NCBI GenBank assembly: GCA_051649305.1
Contig: JBOFGV010000048.1
Span: 1-64,000 of the forward strand
DNA: 64,000 nt
Direction of reading: 5' to 3'
DNA from: JADCCX01 sp051649305
GTDB lineage: Bacteria; Pseudomonadota; Alphaproteobacteria; Rhizobiales; Beijerinckiaceae
The position numbers were made by a program, and so were the translations under genes. The stretch's first letter is position 1. Every line of letters begins with the position of its first letter. The notes beneath the pieces are model-generated. The model was given only the letters and a program-made list of their open reading frames with translations, was not told the origin of the DNA and did not search any database. Positions 26,370 to 35,325 of this stretch are shown here, one piece after another.

Positions 26370-27071
26370 ATGACTGAAGCGACCCGCGCACCTGACGAGA
26401 ACGCTTCCTCTTTGAGAGAGGCTGGTGTCACGCGCATCACCCGCGTGACCCTCCATGATGCAGTCCTGAACCAGCTTCGTGACATGATCATCGAGGGAAC
26501 ACTTGCGCCGGGCGCGCGCATCAACGAGGGGCAGGTCGGCGCTGCGCTGGGTGTGTCGCGAACGCCCTTGCGTGAAGCGATCAAGACGCTGGCCAGCGAA
26601 GGACTGGTCGAGATCGTACCCGCGCGGGGAGCAGTCGTCCGCCGGTTTACCGAAGCGAATATCCGTGAGATTCTTGAAGTCCTCAAGGCGCTGGAGCAGA
26701 CCGCAGCACGGCTGCTGTGCGCTTCTGGTTCCGATGCCGAGATCGCCAGGATCGGCAAGCTGCACGATGAAATGATGCGGCTTTATGCAGCGCGCAATCG
26801 CCTGCAATATTTCAAACTGAACCAGAGCATCCACAGCGCCATCGTCACAGGGTCCGGTAACAGTGTTCTGGCGGAAACACACGGTCAGCTGCAGGCGAGG
26901 ATCAAGCGCATCCGCTTCATCGGCAATGAAACACCGGACCGCTGGGCGGCAGCCGTTGCCGAGCATGAGGAAATGATCGTGATGCTGAAGCGCCGCGACG
27001 GGGAAGCGCTGGCGGAGGTGCTTGGACGCCATCTCGACAAGACCATCGACCGGGTGCGTGACTCGATCTAA
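26370..27071 (+). CDS. GntR-family transcriptional regulator, FCD (FadR) type
   Basis: A 233-residue regulator. The winged-helix DNA-binding domain spans residues about 25-90 (LRDMIIEGTLAPGARINE, LGVSRTPLREAIKTLASEGLV). A helical FCD ligand domain follows, with the metal-site type histidines in HDEMMRLY and NQSIHSAI. AAGGAAA precedes the ATG. FCD regulators usually sense organic acids. Four copies of one motif around it suggest that it controls the pdxA2, tct, dehydrogenase and TRAP units. Confidence 0.92.
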   Translation: MTEATRAPDENASSLREAGVTRITRVTLHDAVLNQLRDMIIEGTLAPGARINEGQVGAALGVSRTPLREAIKTLASEGLVEIVPARGAVVRRFTEANIREILEVLKALEQTAARLLCASGSDAEIARIGKLHDEMMRLYAARNRLQYFKLNQSIHSAIVTGSGNSVLAETHGQLQARIKRIRFIGNETPDRWAAAVAEHEEMIVMLKRRDGEALAEVLGRHLDKTIDRVRDSI

Positions 27072-27081
27072 CATTTTATTC

Positions 27082-27098
27082 TGTATACAGCATACTTG
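27082..27098 (+). promoter_or_regulatory. GntR/FCD-type operator motif, copy 4
   Basis: TGTATACAGCATACTTG, 55-71 bp before the amidohydrolase start. Its TGTATACA core is palindromic, as in several FCD-type operators. Confidence 0.7.
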
Positions 27099-27152
27099 CT
27101 AACGCCAAATTCACCGCTAAAGTGATTGCCTGAGGGAGCTGGGCGTAGTGGC

Positions 27153-28097
27153 ATGGCGACAATGGGCGAAAGAGCGGAGGGTGGCGTAAAAGGACGGCGA
27201 ATCGTCGATGCGCACCATCATCTCTGGGACCCCACACGCAATTATCATCCCTGGCTCAACGACGAGCCGATGATCCCCTTTCGCTATGGCGATTATTCTG
27301 CTCTCAGACGGCCTTATCTTGCGGCAGACTACCGTGCTGATGCCGCGCCTTTTGCAATTGACGCCAGCGTCTATATCGAGACGGAGTGGGACCCGTCCGA
27401 TCCCGAGGGAGAGATGGACTATGTGGAGGAACTGCGCAGCAGCTCTGGTCTGCCGTCTGTCGCGGTAGCGCAGGCCTGGCTTGACCGACCGGATTGCACG
27501 GCTGTGCTGGAAAAACATGCGGCACGGGATTTCGTGCGCTCCGTGCGCCATAAACCGCGCGCCAGCAAAACACCGCACGAGGGCCTGCAGGGCGGGATGA
27601 CGGATGCATCGTTTCGTGAAGGTTTTCGCAAGCTGCAACCCCACGGGCTCCGCTTTGATTTGCAGACACCCTGGTGGCATCTTGGCGAGGCACGACAGCT
27701 GGCCGACGATTTCCCGTCAACCTCCATCATTCTCAACCACGCAGGATTGCCCTCCGATCGTTCGCCGGAAGGGATCGTCGGATGGCGTAAGGCAATGACC
27801 GGACTTGCCGGTGCGCCAAATGTTTCCGTGAAAATTTCCGGCATTGGACAGCCCGGTCAACCCTGGACGGCAAGTGCCAACCGCGACATCGTGCTGACAA
27901 CCATCGAGCTCTTCGGCGTGGAGCGCTGCATGTTTGCTTCGAACTTCCCGGTTGATTCACTCTGCGCGTCATTCGGGGCCATCTTTGGCGGCTTTGAAAC
28001 AATTGTTGCCGACCTTGGCGATGCCGAGCAGGACTTGCTCTTTGCCGGCAATGCGCGACGCATCTACAGCATAGGAGACAGCGATGGCAAAGCCTGA
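27153..28097 (+). CDS. Amidohydrolase-family TIM-barrel metal-dependent hydrolase (lactonase-like)
   Basis: A hydrolase of about 314 residues. ATG 27153 is preferred; a TTG at 27126 is possible, and the nearest GAGGGAG is somewhat far from either. The metal-binding HHHLWDP motif lies near residue 20, a histidine block LNHAGLP near 195 and the distal aspartate in ASNFPVDSL near 270. The group includes fuconolactone and pyrone-dicarboxylate hydrolases, so opening of a sugar-acid lactone is likely. It overlaps the next gene by 14 nt. Confidence 0.85.
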   Translation: MATMGERAEGGVKGRRIVDAHHHLWDPTRNYHPWLNDEPMIPFRYGDYSALRRPYLAADYRADAAPFAIDASVYIETEWDPSDPEGEMDYVEELRSSSGLPSVAVAQAWLDRPDCTAVLEKHAARDFVRSVRHKPRASKTPHEGLQGGMTDASFREGFRKLQPHGLRFDLQTPWWHLGEARQLADDFPSTSIILNHAGLPSDRSPEGIVGWRKAMTGLAGAPNVSVKISGIGQPGQPWTASANRDIVLTTIELFGVERCMFASNFPVDSLCASFGAIFGGFETIVADLGDAEQDLLFAGNARRIYSIGDSDGKA

Positions 28098-28971
28098 CCT
28101 CGGCTACATCGGCGTCGGCCTCATGGGCCTGCCAATGGTCCGGCATCTCGTGCCAAAGGGTTATGCAATCACGGCTTATGATATCGTAGCGGAGCGGCTG
28201 ACTGAAGCAGCCGCAGCGGGAGCACGCGCCGCAGCTTCCGCCTCAGATGCCGTGCGCAATGCGAAAATCGTGGTGCTGAACCTTCCGACAGTCACTGCTG
28301 TCGAGAGTGTGATGTTCGGTGACGGTGGCGTTGCAGCAGCCATGAGGCCCGGCCAGACAGTCGTCGATTTTTCGACAATTCCGGTCGCCAGTGGCAAGGC
28401 CTTCGCAGCCCGCCTTTTGCAGGAAGCAGGCTGCGGCTGGGTTGACGCGCCGGTCTCCGGCGGGCCACCCGCCTCCGGAACCGGGACACTCACGGTGATG
28501 GTCGGCGGCCGCCCGGCTGACATTGCACAGGTTGAACTGTTTCTGGAAGATGTGAGCCAGCGCTGTACCGTGATGGGTGGCCCGGGTAGCGGTCTGGCCG
28601 CCAAGATGATCAACCAGCTCATTGTCGGTTGCACCAACGCTGTGCTGGCCGAAGCACTGATGCTGGCGGAAAGCTCTGGGATCGCTGCTGAACGCCTGCC
28701 GGAGTGTCTCGCCGGGGGGCACGCCGATGGCACTTTGCTGCAGCGTCTCTATCCGCGCATGGCGGCCCGCGACTTCCGCCCGCAGGGCTATGCACGCCAG
28801 ATGCTCAAGGACCTGGAGATGGTGTCAGTAATGGCCGGCGAAAGCAAAACGGCGACGCCAATGATGGGGGAAGCGTTGCAGCTGTTCAGACTGGCTGTCC
28901 ATCTTGGACACGCTGAGCTCGATACATCCGCGGTTGTGAAAATCTATGATCGCGGCATCAACAATCAATGA
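28084..28971 (+). CDS. NAD(P)-dependent beta-hydroxyacid dehydrogenase (HIBADH/GarR type)
   Basis: A 295-residue enzyme with the signature LGYIGVGLMGLPM at residues about 6-18, DAPVSGGPPASGTGTL near 123 and the catalytic lysine in AAKMINQLIVG near 176. These are the blocks of 3-hydroxyisobutyrate, tartronate-semialdehyde and threonate dehydrogenases. AGGAG precedes the ATG, which lies inside the end of the amidohydrolase gene. It probably oxidises or reduces a hydroxyacid intermediate of the island. Confidence 0.9.
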   Translation: MAKPDLGYIGVGLMGLPMVRHLVPKGYAITAYDIVAERLTEAAAAGARAAASASDAVRNAKIVVLNLPTVTAVESVMFGDGGVAAAMRPGQTVVDFSTIPVASGKAFAARLLQEAGCGWVDAPVSGGPPASGTGTLTVMVGGRPADIAQVELFLEDVSQRCTVMGGPGSGLAAKMINQLIVGCTNAVLAEALMLAESSGIAAERLPECLAGGHADGTLLQRLYPRMAARDFRPQGYARQMLKDLEMVSVMAGESKTATPMMGEALQLFRLAVHLGHAELDTSAVVKIYDRGINNQ

Positions 28972-29005
28972 GAAGGCCGATAGGGCCAACAGGGAGGAGA
29001 GGACC

Positions 29006-30004
29006 ATGATTACACGCAAGCAGTTTCTTACAGGAGCAGCCGTAACGGCGGCATCGGTTATCACGCGGCCAGCACAGGCGCAGCAGGTGCGCCTGCGCTA
29101 CGCACATGTGGGTGTCGCCAATGCTCCGCAGACGCTTTATGCCGAAGAGGTGGCGAAGCTCGTGAAAGAGCGGACAGCAGGCCGCGTCGAGATTCAGGTC
29201 TTCGCCAACTCCCAGCTCGGCGGCGTCGGCGAGATGGTCGACGGCATCAAGTCCGGAGCCATTGCCATGGGCCATCACGACTTTGCCTCGCTCGGCAAGA
29301 TTCTCTCGAACACAGCAGTGTTCAACACGCCCTTCGTCTATCGCGATGCGGCGCATTCCCTGCGCGCCACGGATTCCCGCAGCTCGCCCGCTCTGCAGGC
29401 GATCAACGCCGAGCTTGTAAAGGTTGGTGGCATGCGGATTGTCGGCTCGTTCTTCCAGGGAACACGGCACCTGACCTCGAAAGAAAAGGTTCTGTCTCCC
29501 AAGGACATGGCGGGCAAGAAGTACCGCGGCGTACCGGTCAAGCTATGGTCCTCCATGCTGACAGGAATGGGGGCAGTGGCAACACCCGTGGAAGTTTCGG
29601 AATTGGCAACAGCGCTCGCAACAGGCCTCGTCATGGGGCAGGAAAATCCGCTGGCGAATATTTTCAATCTCAAACTGCATGAGGTGCAGAAGTTCGTGAT
29701 GCTGACAGGCCATATGCAGTCTGTGCTTTCGGTCTTTGTCAACGAGCGTATCTGGCAGGGCGTCCCCGCTGCAGACCGGAAAATCATTGAGGACACGATG
29801 TTTGAGGTGGGGCAGCAGACATTGAAGTGGGACAGTGATTCCGTTGCCAAGCTCCGCAAGGATCTCGAAGACAAGGGAATGACGTTCGTGGAAGCCAAGG
29901 ATGGTCTCGACATCGCAGCATTCCGCACTGCGGTTCTGGCTCAGGTTGGCAAGGACTTCCCGGAGTGGAAGGATCTGATCACCCAGATTCAGGCCGTGCA
30001 GTGA
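29006..30004 (+). CDS. dctP: TRAP transporter solute-binding protein DctP
   Basis: The start ATG 29006 follows a very strong GGGAGGAGAGG. The 332-residue product begins with a signal peptide (MITRKQFLTGAAVTAASVIT, cleavage near AQAQ). The mature chain is typical DctP: ELVKERTAGRVEIQVFANSQLGG, a KKYRGVPVKLW block near residue 170 and TALATGLVMGQENPLANI near 205. It binds a carboxylate in the periplasm for the DctQM permease. A second carboxylate importer (Tct) lies in the same island. Confidence 0.93.
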   Translation: MITRKQFLTGAAVTAASVITRPAQAQQVRLRYAHVGVANAPQTLYAEEVAKLVKERTAGRVEIQVFANSQLGGVGEMVDGIKSGAIAMGHHDFASLGKILSNTAVFNTPFVYRDAAHSLRATDSRSSPALQAINAELVKVGGMRIVGSFFQGTRHLTSKEKVLSPKDMAGKKYRGVPVKLWSSMLTGMGAVATPVEVSELATALATGLVMGQENPLANIFNLKLHEVQKFVMLTGHMQSVLSVFVNERIWQGVPAADRKIIEDTMFEVGQQTLKWDSDSVAKLRKDLEDKGMTFVEAKDGLDIAAFRTAVLAQVGKDFPEWKDLITQIQAVQ

Positions 30005-30068
30005 ACGACCATCGAACAACCGTGGGGGGTGCTCCCGCAGCACCCCTCACCTCTGGCTGGAGCAACCC

Positions 30069-30551
30069 ATGCATATGCTGACACTGGCGCTGCGCGCGCT
30101 TTGCTGCGCACTTCTCTTCGCGCTCATAGCCATGCCTTTTGGGCAGGTCATTATGCGCGGCGTCTTCAACATACCCATGGCCGGGGCGGAGGAACTGACA
30201 CGCTATTTTCTCATCTGCCTCACCTTCATGGCGGGTGCGCTGGTCACGGTTGAAGGTGGGCAGATCCGCATGGAGGAATTCCAGGCGATGCTGCCAGAGC
30301 GCATCCGCTATCCTCTCCAATTGACAATCGAGAGCGCCGGTATCCTCGTCTTTGCCTATATCGCCTATGCAGCCATCACCACGATATTCAACAACCTCAA
30401 CAACCAGACTGCGACACTCGAAATGCCATTCTGGCTGTTCATGGCGCCTCTGGCACTGGGCATGACCTTCCTTGCCGTCGCGACCCTCGCACAGTTCAGA
30501 CGAACCTGGCTGCGGGGTCGATCTGACGAGAAACACACAACGCTGACCTGA
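30069..30551 (+). CDS. dctQ: TRAP transporter small permease DctQ
   Basis: A 160-residue inner-membrane protein with four hydrophobic segments (near residues 4-25, 45-65, 85-105 and 125-145) and the DctQ block AGAEELTRYFLICLTFMAGA. It sits 64 bp after dctP and 10 bp before dctM. Confidence 0.9.
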   Translation: MHMLTLALRALCCALLFALIAMPFGQVIMRGVFNIPMAGAEELTRYFLICLTFMAGALVTVEGGQIRMEEFQAMLPERIRYPLQLTIESAGILVFAYIAYAAITTIFNNLNNQTATLEMPFWLFMAPLALGMTFLAVATLAQFRRTWLRGRSDEKHTTLT

Positions 30552-30561
30552 AGGCGAGATC

Positions 30562-31845
30562 ATGATCGGTTTCCTTGTCATTGCCGCTTTCCTGACGCTC
30601 TTCGTCTGCGGTTTCCCTGTTGTTCTGGCGATAGCCATTCCATGCCTTGTCTATCTTGGCGTGAATGGCTTGCCGCTCGATCTTGTGGCCCAGCGCACGC
30701 TCTACGCGCTCGATTCATTTCCGCTGGTTGCTGTTCCTGTTTTCATCTTCGTGGGCTCACTGATGAACGCAGCAGGCATATCGCGCTATATCTACAAGTT
30801 CGCGGACACGGCTGTCGGGCGGTTGCCGGGTGGGCTGGCGCAGGTCAACATCTTCGGCTCGCTTGTCTTTGCAGGCATGTCCGGTTCGGCGCTGGCCGAC
30901 ATCGGCGGCATCGGGCGCATCGAGATCGATGCCATGCGTGACAAGGGCTACAAGCCCGCTTTTGCGGCAGCTGTTACCTCGTCATCAGCCATCGTGGGAC
31001 CGATCTTTCCACCATCGATTCCGTTGATCATCTATGGCACTGTAACGGGTGTTTCGGTGATCCAGCTCCTGCTCGGAGGTATCCTGCCGGGACTGCTGTG
31101 CGTTGCCGCACTCATGCTGATGACGGCGTTTCTCGCCAAGCGTCGCGGATATCCGCGGGCGGAGCGCTGGCCAACGTTCAGCGAACTCTGGCGGGATGCC
31201 AAACCTGCCCTCCCCGCCATGGCTGCGCCGGTCATCCTGATCGCCGGAATGCTGGCGGGCTTCTTCACGCCAACAGAAATTGCCTCTGTTACGGTTGTCT
31301 ACACACTCCTGATCAGTGCCTTCTTTTATCGTGAGCTGACGTGGGGTGGGCTTTATCAGGCCGCACGGGAAACAATCCTCGCATCCTCTGCCATTCTGCT
31401 GATCGTCGCTGTTGCCGCACTCTTCGGCTGGATCCTGTCGGTGGAAATGGTTCCGCAGCAGCTGACGGCTGCCATGCTGTCGATCTCGCGTGACCCTTAC
31501 GTGCTGCTGCTGCTGGTCAATGTGCTGTTGCTGATTGTCGGCATGTTTCTTGACTCGACCACAGCGATTCTCGTGATAGCGCCGATCATCGCCAAACCGC
31601 TCATGGCTGCCGGGGTTGATCCCGTTCACCTCGGCATGGTTGTCATCTTCAATCTGATGATCGGCCTGCTGACACCGCCAATGGGTCTGGCCCTGTTCCT
31701 TGTCGCGGATATCGCCAAAGTGCAGATGCGGGAGGTGCTGCGTGAGATGCTTCCCTTCTACATACCACTCGTCGCGACGCTGGCTCTGATCACCTACGTG
31801 CCCTGGATCACGACCTTCATTCCGCGGCTTGCCCTTGGTCCGTGA
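30562..31845 (+). CDS. dctM: TRAP transporter large permease DctM
   Basis: A 427-residue membrane protein with about 11-12 helices and DctM signatures: GSLVFAGMSGSALADIGG, AVTSSSAIVGPIFPPSIPLIIYG near residue 145 and GLLTPPMGLALFL near 370. It carries out sodium-driven uptake with DctP and DctQ. It ends the catabolic island on the + strand. Confidence 0.94.
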   Translation: MIGFLVIAAFLTLFVCGFPVVLAIAIPCLVYLGVNGLPLDLVAQRTLYALDSFPLVAVPVFIFVGSLMNAAGISRYIYKFADTAVGRLPGGLAQVNIFGSLVFAGMSGSALADIGGIGRIEIDAMRDKGYKPAFAAAVTSSSAIVGPIFPPSIPLIIYGTVTGVSVIQLLLGGILPGLLCVAALMLMTAFLAKRRGYPRAERWPTFSELWRDAKPALPAMAAPVILIAGMLAGFFTPTEIASVTVVYTLLISAFFYRELTWGGLYQAARETILASSAILLIVAVAALFGWILSVEMVPQQLTAAMLSISRDPYVLLLLVNVLLLIVGMFLDSTTAILVIAPIIAKPLMAAGVDPVHLGMVVIFNLMIGLLTPPMGLALFLVADIAKVQMREVLREMLPFYIPLVATLALITYVPWITTFIPRLALGP

Positions 31846-31853
31846 GGGCAGGC
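31827..31853 (+). terminator. Possible stem-loop at the end of the TRAP operon
   Basis: A 9-bp stem with one G-T pair (GCTTGCCCT / AGGGCAGGC) spans the dctM stop codon. No T-run follows, so termination is uncertain. Confidence 0.35.
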
Positions 31854-31873
31854 TGTTACCTTGACCAGAATGC

Positions 31874-32403
31874 TCAGGACCAACCATTTGAGCCACCATG
31901 TCGGAAGGTATCCGTCACGAACTTGTAGAGAAGCAGCGTCAATGCCACTTCGGGATGTCGGGCAACGGCATCACGCAAAGCCAGCGTACGATGCGCCGTC
32001 AGTTCCATCACTAGACGATCTGGCAATGGCCGGATTGTATCATCCTCATCCTCATCGCCGGTCTCGGTCTTCTCGCCCGCCACCGTGATGGTCGCACCGG
32101 ACCGCCCTGAAACGCTGTTGTCGCCAGAACCGATGTCTTTATCTCCATCAACTCCGGCATCAGCATTGGCATTCAACCGTTCATCCCCGGGCCTGCCATC
32201 TGGCTTGATGCTGATGAAAACGCCGGCACATCCATGATTGGTCTGACATTGACGCTCTGAAGAAGCCCACGCCGGGCGATATCTTCGGCAAGTTCCTCAA
32301 TCGAAACATCAGCCTTGATGCGGCGCACACTCGACTGGGACAATCTTAGTTTGTTGAAGGGAATGTCGCGTGAAGGCGAAAGGTTGAGTCTGGTGCTGGC
32401 CAT
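31874..32403 (-). pseudogene. Internally deleted ParB-like protein (large plasmid ParB/nuclease family)
   Basis: Two open frames joined by ATGA at 32173-32176 show parts of one large ParB-like protein. The start (ATG 32403, GGAG upstream) gives the ParB N-terminus: RLSQSSVRRIKADVSIEELA followed by RRGLLQSV, after which the reading is unrelated. The second frame holds the middle block LPDRLVMELTAHRTLALRDA with VARHPEVALTLLLYKF. The central DNA-binding part and the C-terminus of the usual roughly 650-700-residue protein are missing. It is a relic of a mobile or plasmid backbone; neither fragment is likely to function. Confidence 0.72.
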
Positions 32404-32648
32404 GGGAATTCTCCGCGACGGGCCGCAGGGAGCCACTCTCCCAAGCTCTCAACCCGTCACGAACCTCCCCCTGCCCTCTCGCTCTGGGGCTGGCACTGAC
32501 AATTGCAATGCTTGATTATGGAGTATGGGAGATAAAAGATTACGATAAAATCCGACCTGGCCGATTGTATTTTCCGTATTGGACGGTTGTCTTATCCGAG
32601 AACTACGATTACTTGATTTAGTGAACTGATCGCCGGGGCTCACTTTTT

Positions 32649-33869
32649 ATGCTTTCACGCCATGCCGAAACCGCTATTCGAACAGCGCTTGGCGACACAC
32701 GTGTTGTCGCTATCGCCGGACCGAGGCAGTCTGGCAAGACGACGCTCGCAAAAGCCATTGCTGGTGAGACCCACACCTATGTAACGCTTGATGACCCGGC
32801 TCTGCTGAATGCTGCGCGCGCAGACCCTTCAGGCTTGATCCGTCGACTTGACCGCGCCGTTATCGATGAAATTCAGCGTGCGCCGGAGCTCATGCTCGCT
32901 ATCAAGCAATCCGTTGATGAAAGGCCAGAGCCTGGTCGATTCCTGATCACCGGATCTGCTGACTTGCTCGCCATGCCACGGGCGGCAGAATCTCTCGCAG
33001 GCCGGATCGAGATTGTGTCGCTACTGCCCCTATCTGTCGCTGAGATCAATAGGCTGCCGCCGCCGCATTTTCTCGACAGATTATTTGCTGGCGACATCAT
33101 GGCGCCAACTTCGCCTTCCCCAGACCTCCCGGAACTGCTGTTTCGTGGCGGCTATCCCGAAGCCGTTGCCCGCAACGATGCAAGGCGGCGGCGAGACTGG
33201 CATCGCGCCTATCTGAAGTCAGTGCTTGATCGCGACCTGCGTGACATTGCGGCAGTCGACAAGCTCGACAGGATGCCAGAGCTTTTGGGACTCCTTGCTG
33301 CTCGTGCTGGCCAGCTCGTCAACTGGTCGAGCCTTGGCAACGACGCCAGACTCGACGGCAAGACAGTTGAGCGCTACGTCCGGCTTCTCGAGAACCTGTT
33401 TATCCTCCGCTTGCTGCCTGCATGGTCAACCAATGCAACGCAGCGCCTGATCTCGACGCCGAAGGTACACTTCCTCGATGCCGGTCTACTCGCCTCTCTG
33501 CTCAATCTACCCACGCGGGATCTGCAGCTGGACCGCTCGCCGCTGGGACCAGTATTGGAGAGTTTCGTCTTGAGTGAAATCCTCAAGATGCCGCTTTTGA
33601 AAGAGCGCGATATCCGATTGTCTCACTACCGCGACAAGGACCAAGTCGAAGTCGACATTGTACTGGAAGATGACCGGGGCCGCATCGCCGGGATCGAGGT
33701 GAAAGCATCTGCAACAGCGTCCTCATCCGACTTTCGCGGATTGAAGCGGCTGGCGGAACGTGCCGGTGAGCGTTTTGTATGCGGCTTGCTGTTGCATGAT
33801 GGCGAACGGACGCTCTCGTTCGGCGATCAACTGATTGCGGCTCCGATCAACATTCTCTGGCAAGACTAA
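32649..33869 (+). CDS. AAA-family ATPase with DUF4143 C-terminal domain (copy 1)
   Basis: A 406-residue protein. Walker A is AGPRQSGKTT near residue 23, Walker B is RAVIDEIQRAPEL near 75 and a sensor-like FLITGSADLLAMP lies near 100. The DUF4143 region (residues about 190-400) includes YLKSVLDRDLRDI, a winged-helix-like part and VEVDIVLED...IEVKAS, a pattern like a restriction-endonuclease core (D...ExK). Biological roles of this family are unclear; members are common on mobile DNA. A second, diverged copy follows at 34117. Confidence 0.88.
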   Translation: MLSRHAETAIRTALGDTRVVAIAGPRQSGKTTLAKAIAGETHTYVTLDDPALLNAARADPSGLIRRLDRAVIDEIQRAPELMLAIKQSVDERPEPGRFLITGSADLLAMPRAAESLAGRIEIVSLLPLSVAEINRLPPPHFLDRLFAGDIMAPTSPSPDLPELLFRGGYPEAVARNDARRRRDWHRAYLKSVLDRDLRDIAAVDKLDRMPELLGLLAARAGQLVNWSSLGNDARLDGKTVERYVRLLENLFILRLLPAWSTNATQRLISTPKVHFLDAGLLASLLNLPTRDLQLDRSPLGPVLESFVLSEILKMPLLKERDIRLSHYRDKDQVEVDIVLEDDRGRIAGIEVKASATASSSDFRGLKRLAERAGERFVCGLLLHDGERTLSFGDQLIAAPINILWQD

Positions 33870-34085
33870 CCAATGTCTACAGAAAAGCGGAACCGGCAAC
33901 AGACAAGATACATAATCCGGAGTTATGTGGCTGTTTCGGGAGTGCAATTGGTGGCTGGTAATTGAAGAACAATCAAGGTCAAAATTGCGCTCTTGAGATA
34001 GCTCAGCCCGAAATGCTGTCAGCTGAGTGCAGGGGCGGAACTCACCTGCAGACACTAGGCTACATTACATTCAATTTATCCTAGC

Positions 34086-34110
34086 AAAATCGCAGGTAAT
34101 ATGCGATTTT
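34086..34110. promoter_or_regulatory. Inverted repeat immediately upstream of the second ATPase
   Basis: AAAATCGCA and TGCGATTTT form perfect 9-bp arms around a 7-nt centre, ending 6 bp before ATG 34117. It overlaps the position expected for the ribosome-binding site, so it could be an operator or an mRNA hairpin that hides the start. Confidence 0.55.
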
Positions 34111-34116
34111 ACGGGG

Positions 34117-35325
34117 ATGATTACCCGTCAAATCCTGACTACTGTCCGTGAGCGTCTTTCAGAGTCGCCTTGTGTAGCACTGATCGGCCCCCGGCAGGTT
34201 GGCAAGACAACACTCGCGCGGACTATCGCAGATGAGCTGAAGCAGGGCGCTATCTATCTCGACCTTGAACAAACCTCCGATCGCGCAAAACTGGCAGATG
34301 CCGAGGGGTATTTTGCACTTCATAGTGACAAGCTTGTTATTCTTGACGAGATCCACCGCGCTCCCGAAATTTTCAGTGTCCTACGCGGTGAGATCGATAG
34401 AAGAAGACGCTCAGGCCGCCCTTTTGGACATTTCCTGATCCTGGGCTCCGCAGCACTGCCGCTGCTACGCCAAACGTCTGAAAGTCTTGCTGGCCGTATT
34501 ACCTACATCGAGATGACGCCGGTGCTTGTTCATGAGATAGCAATCGCCAATCCAGAAATAACGCAGCCGCGATTTGCCCTCCTGCCATTGCATCAACAAC
34601 TCTGGCTGCGCGGCGGCTTTCCATCAAGCTTTCTGGCTGCATCGGATGCTGCAAGCCTGCGCTGGCGGTTGGCCTTCATTCGCAGCTATCTTGAACGCGA
34701 TATCCCGCAATTTGGTATAAGGGTCCCGGCAGCGACACTTGAGCGTTTCTGGACCATGTTGGCCCATGTTCATGGCGGGCTGCTCAATGCGCAACAACTG
34801 GCTGGATCGCTCGGCGTTACCTGGCATACAGCCAATCATTACCTCAATCTGATGGAAGACCTGCTGCTGATCAAACGTCTGCAACCCTATGCGACAAATA
34901 CAGCCAAGCGCCTCATTAAATCACCAAAGCTCTACATCCGCGACACGGGTTTGTTGCACGCACTTCTGGGTCTTCGCACACTGGAAAACCTTCTTGCTCA
35001 TCCCGTCGCGGGTGCAAGCTTTGAAGGGCTTGCCATAGAGGCAATTACTGCCGCCATGCCAGATGGTGCCAAAGCCTTTTTCTACCGCACGCAGGCCGGT
35101 GCCGAGATCGATCTTGTCATTGATCTGGGAGCAGGCAGAACCATAGCCATAGAGATCAAATCATCGACGGCCCCGTCCGTCTCACGTGGATACCATTCGG
35201 GATGCGAGGATCTGCAGCCCATTACCAAACTGGTAGTCTATCCTGGAAAGGAGCGCTTTCCGCTCGGTAATGGCATCGAGGCCGTTTCGATCCAGCAAGC
35301 GGCTGCCATTGTTGCAGCACTGTAA
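34117..35325 (+). CDS. AAA-family ATPase with DUF4143 C-terminal domain (copy 2)
   Basis: Start ATG 34117 (GGGG just upstream) gives about 402 residues. Walker A is IGPRQVGKTT near residue 25 and Walker B is LVILDEIHRAPEI near 75. HFLILGSAALPLL, SYLERDIPQFGI and the C-terminal AEIDLVIDLG...IEIKSS nuclease-like pattern mirror copy 1. The proteins differ widely, so this is not a recent duplication. It lies 247 bp after copy 1 and may be transcribed separately because of its own inverted repeat. Confidence 0.88.
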   Translation: MITRQILTTVRERLSESPCVALIGPRQVGKTTLARTIADELKQGAIYLDLEQTSDRAKLADAEGYFALHSDKLVILDEIHRAPEIFSVLRGEIDRRRRSGRPFGHFLILGSAALPLLRQTSESLAGRITYIEMTPVLVHEIAIANPEITQPRFALLPLHQQLWLRGGFPSSFLAASDAASLRWRLAFIRSYLERDIPQFGIRVPAATLERFWTMLAHVHGGLLNAQQLAGSLGVTWHTANHYLNLMEDLLLIKRLQPYATNTAKRLIKSPKLYIRDTGLLHALLGLRTLENLLAHPVAGASFEGLAIEAITAAMPDGAKAFFYRTQAGAEIDLVIDLGAGRTIAIEIKSSTAPSVSRGYHSGCEDLQPITKLVVYPGKERFPLGNGIEAVSIQQAAAIVAAL

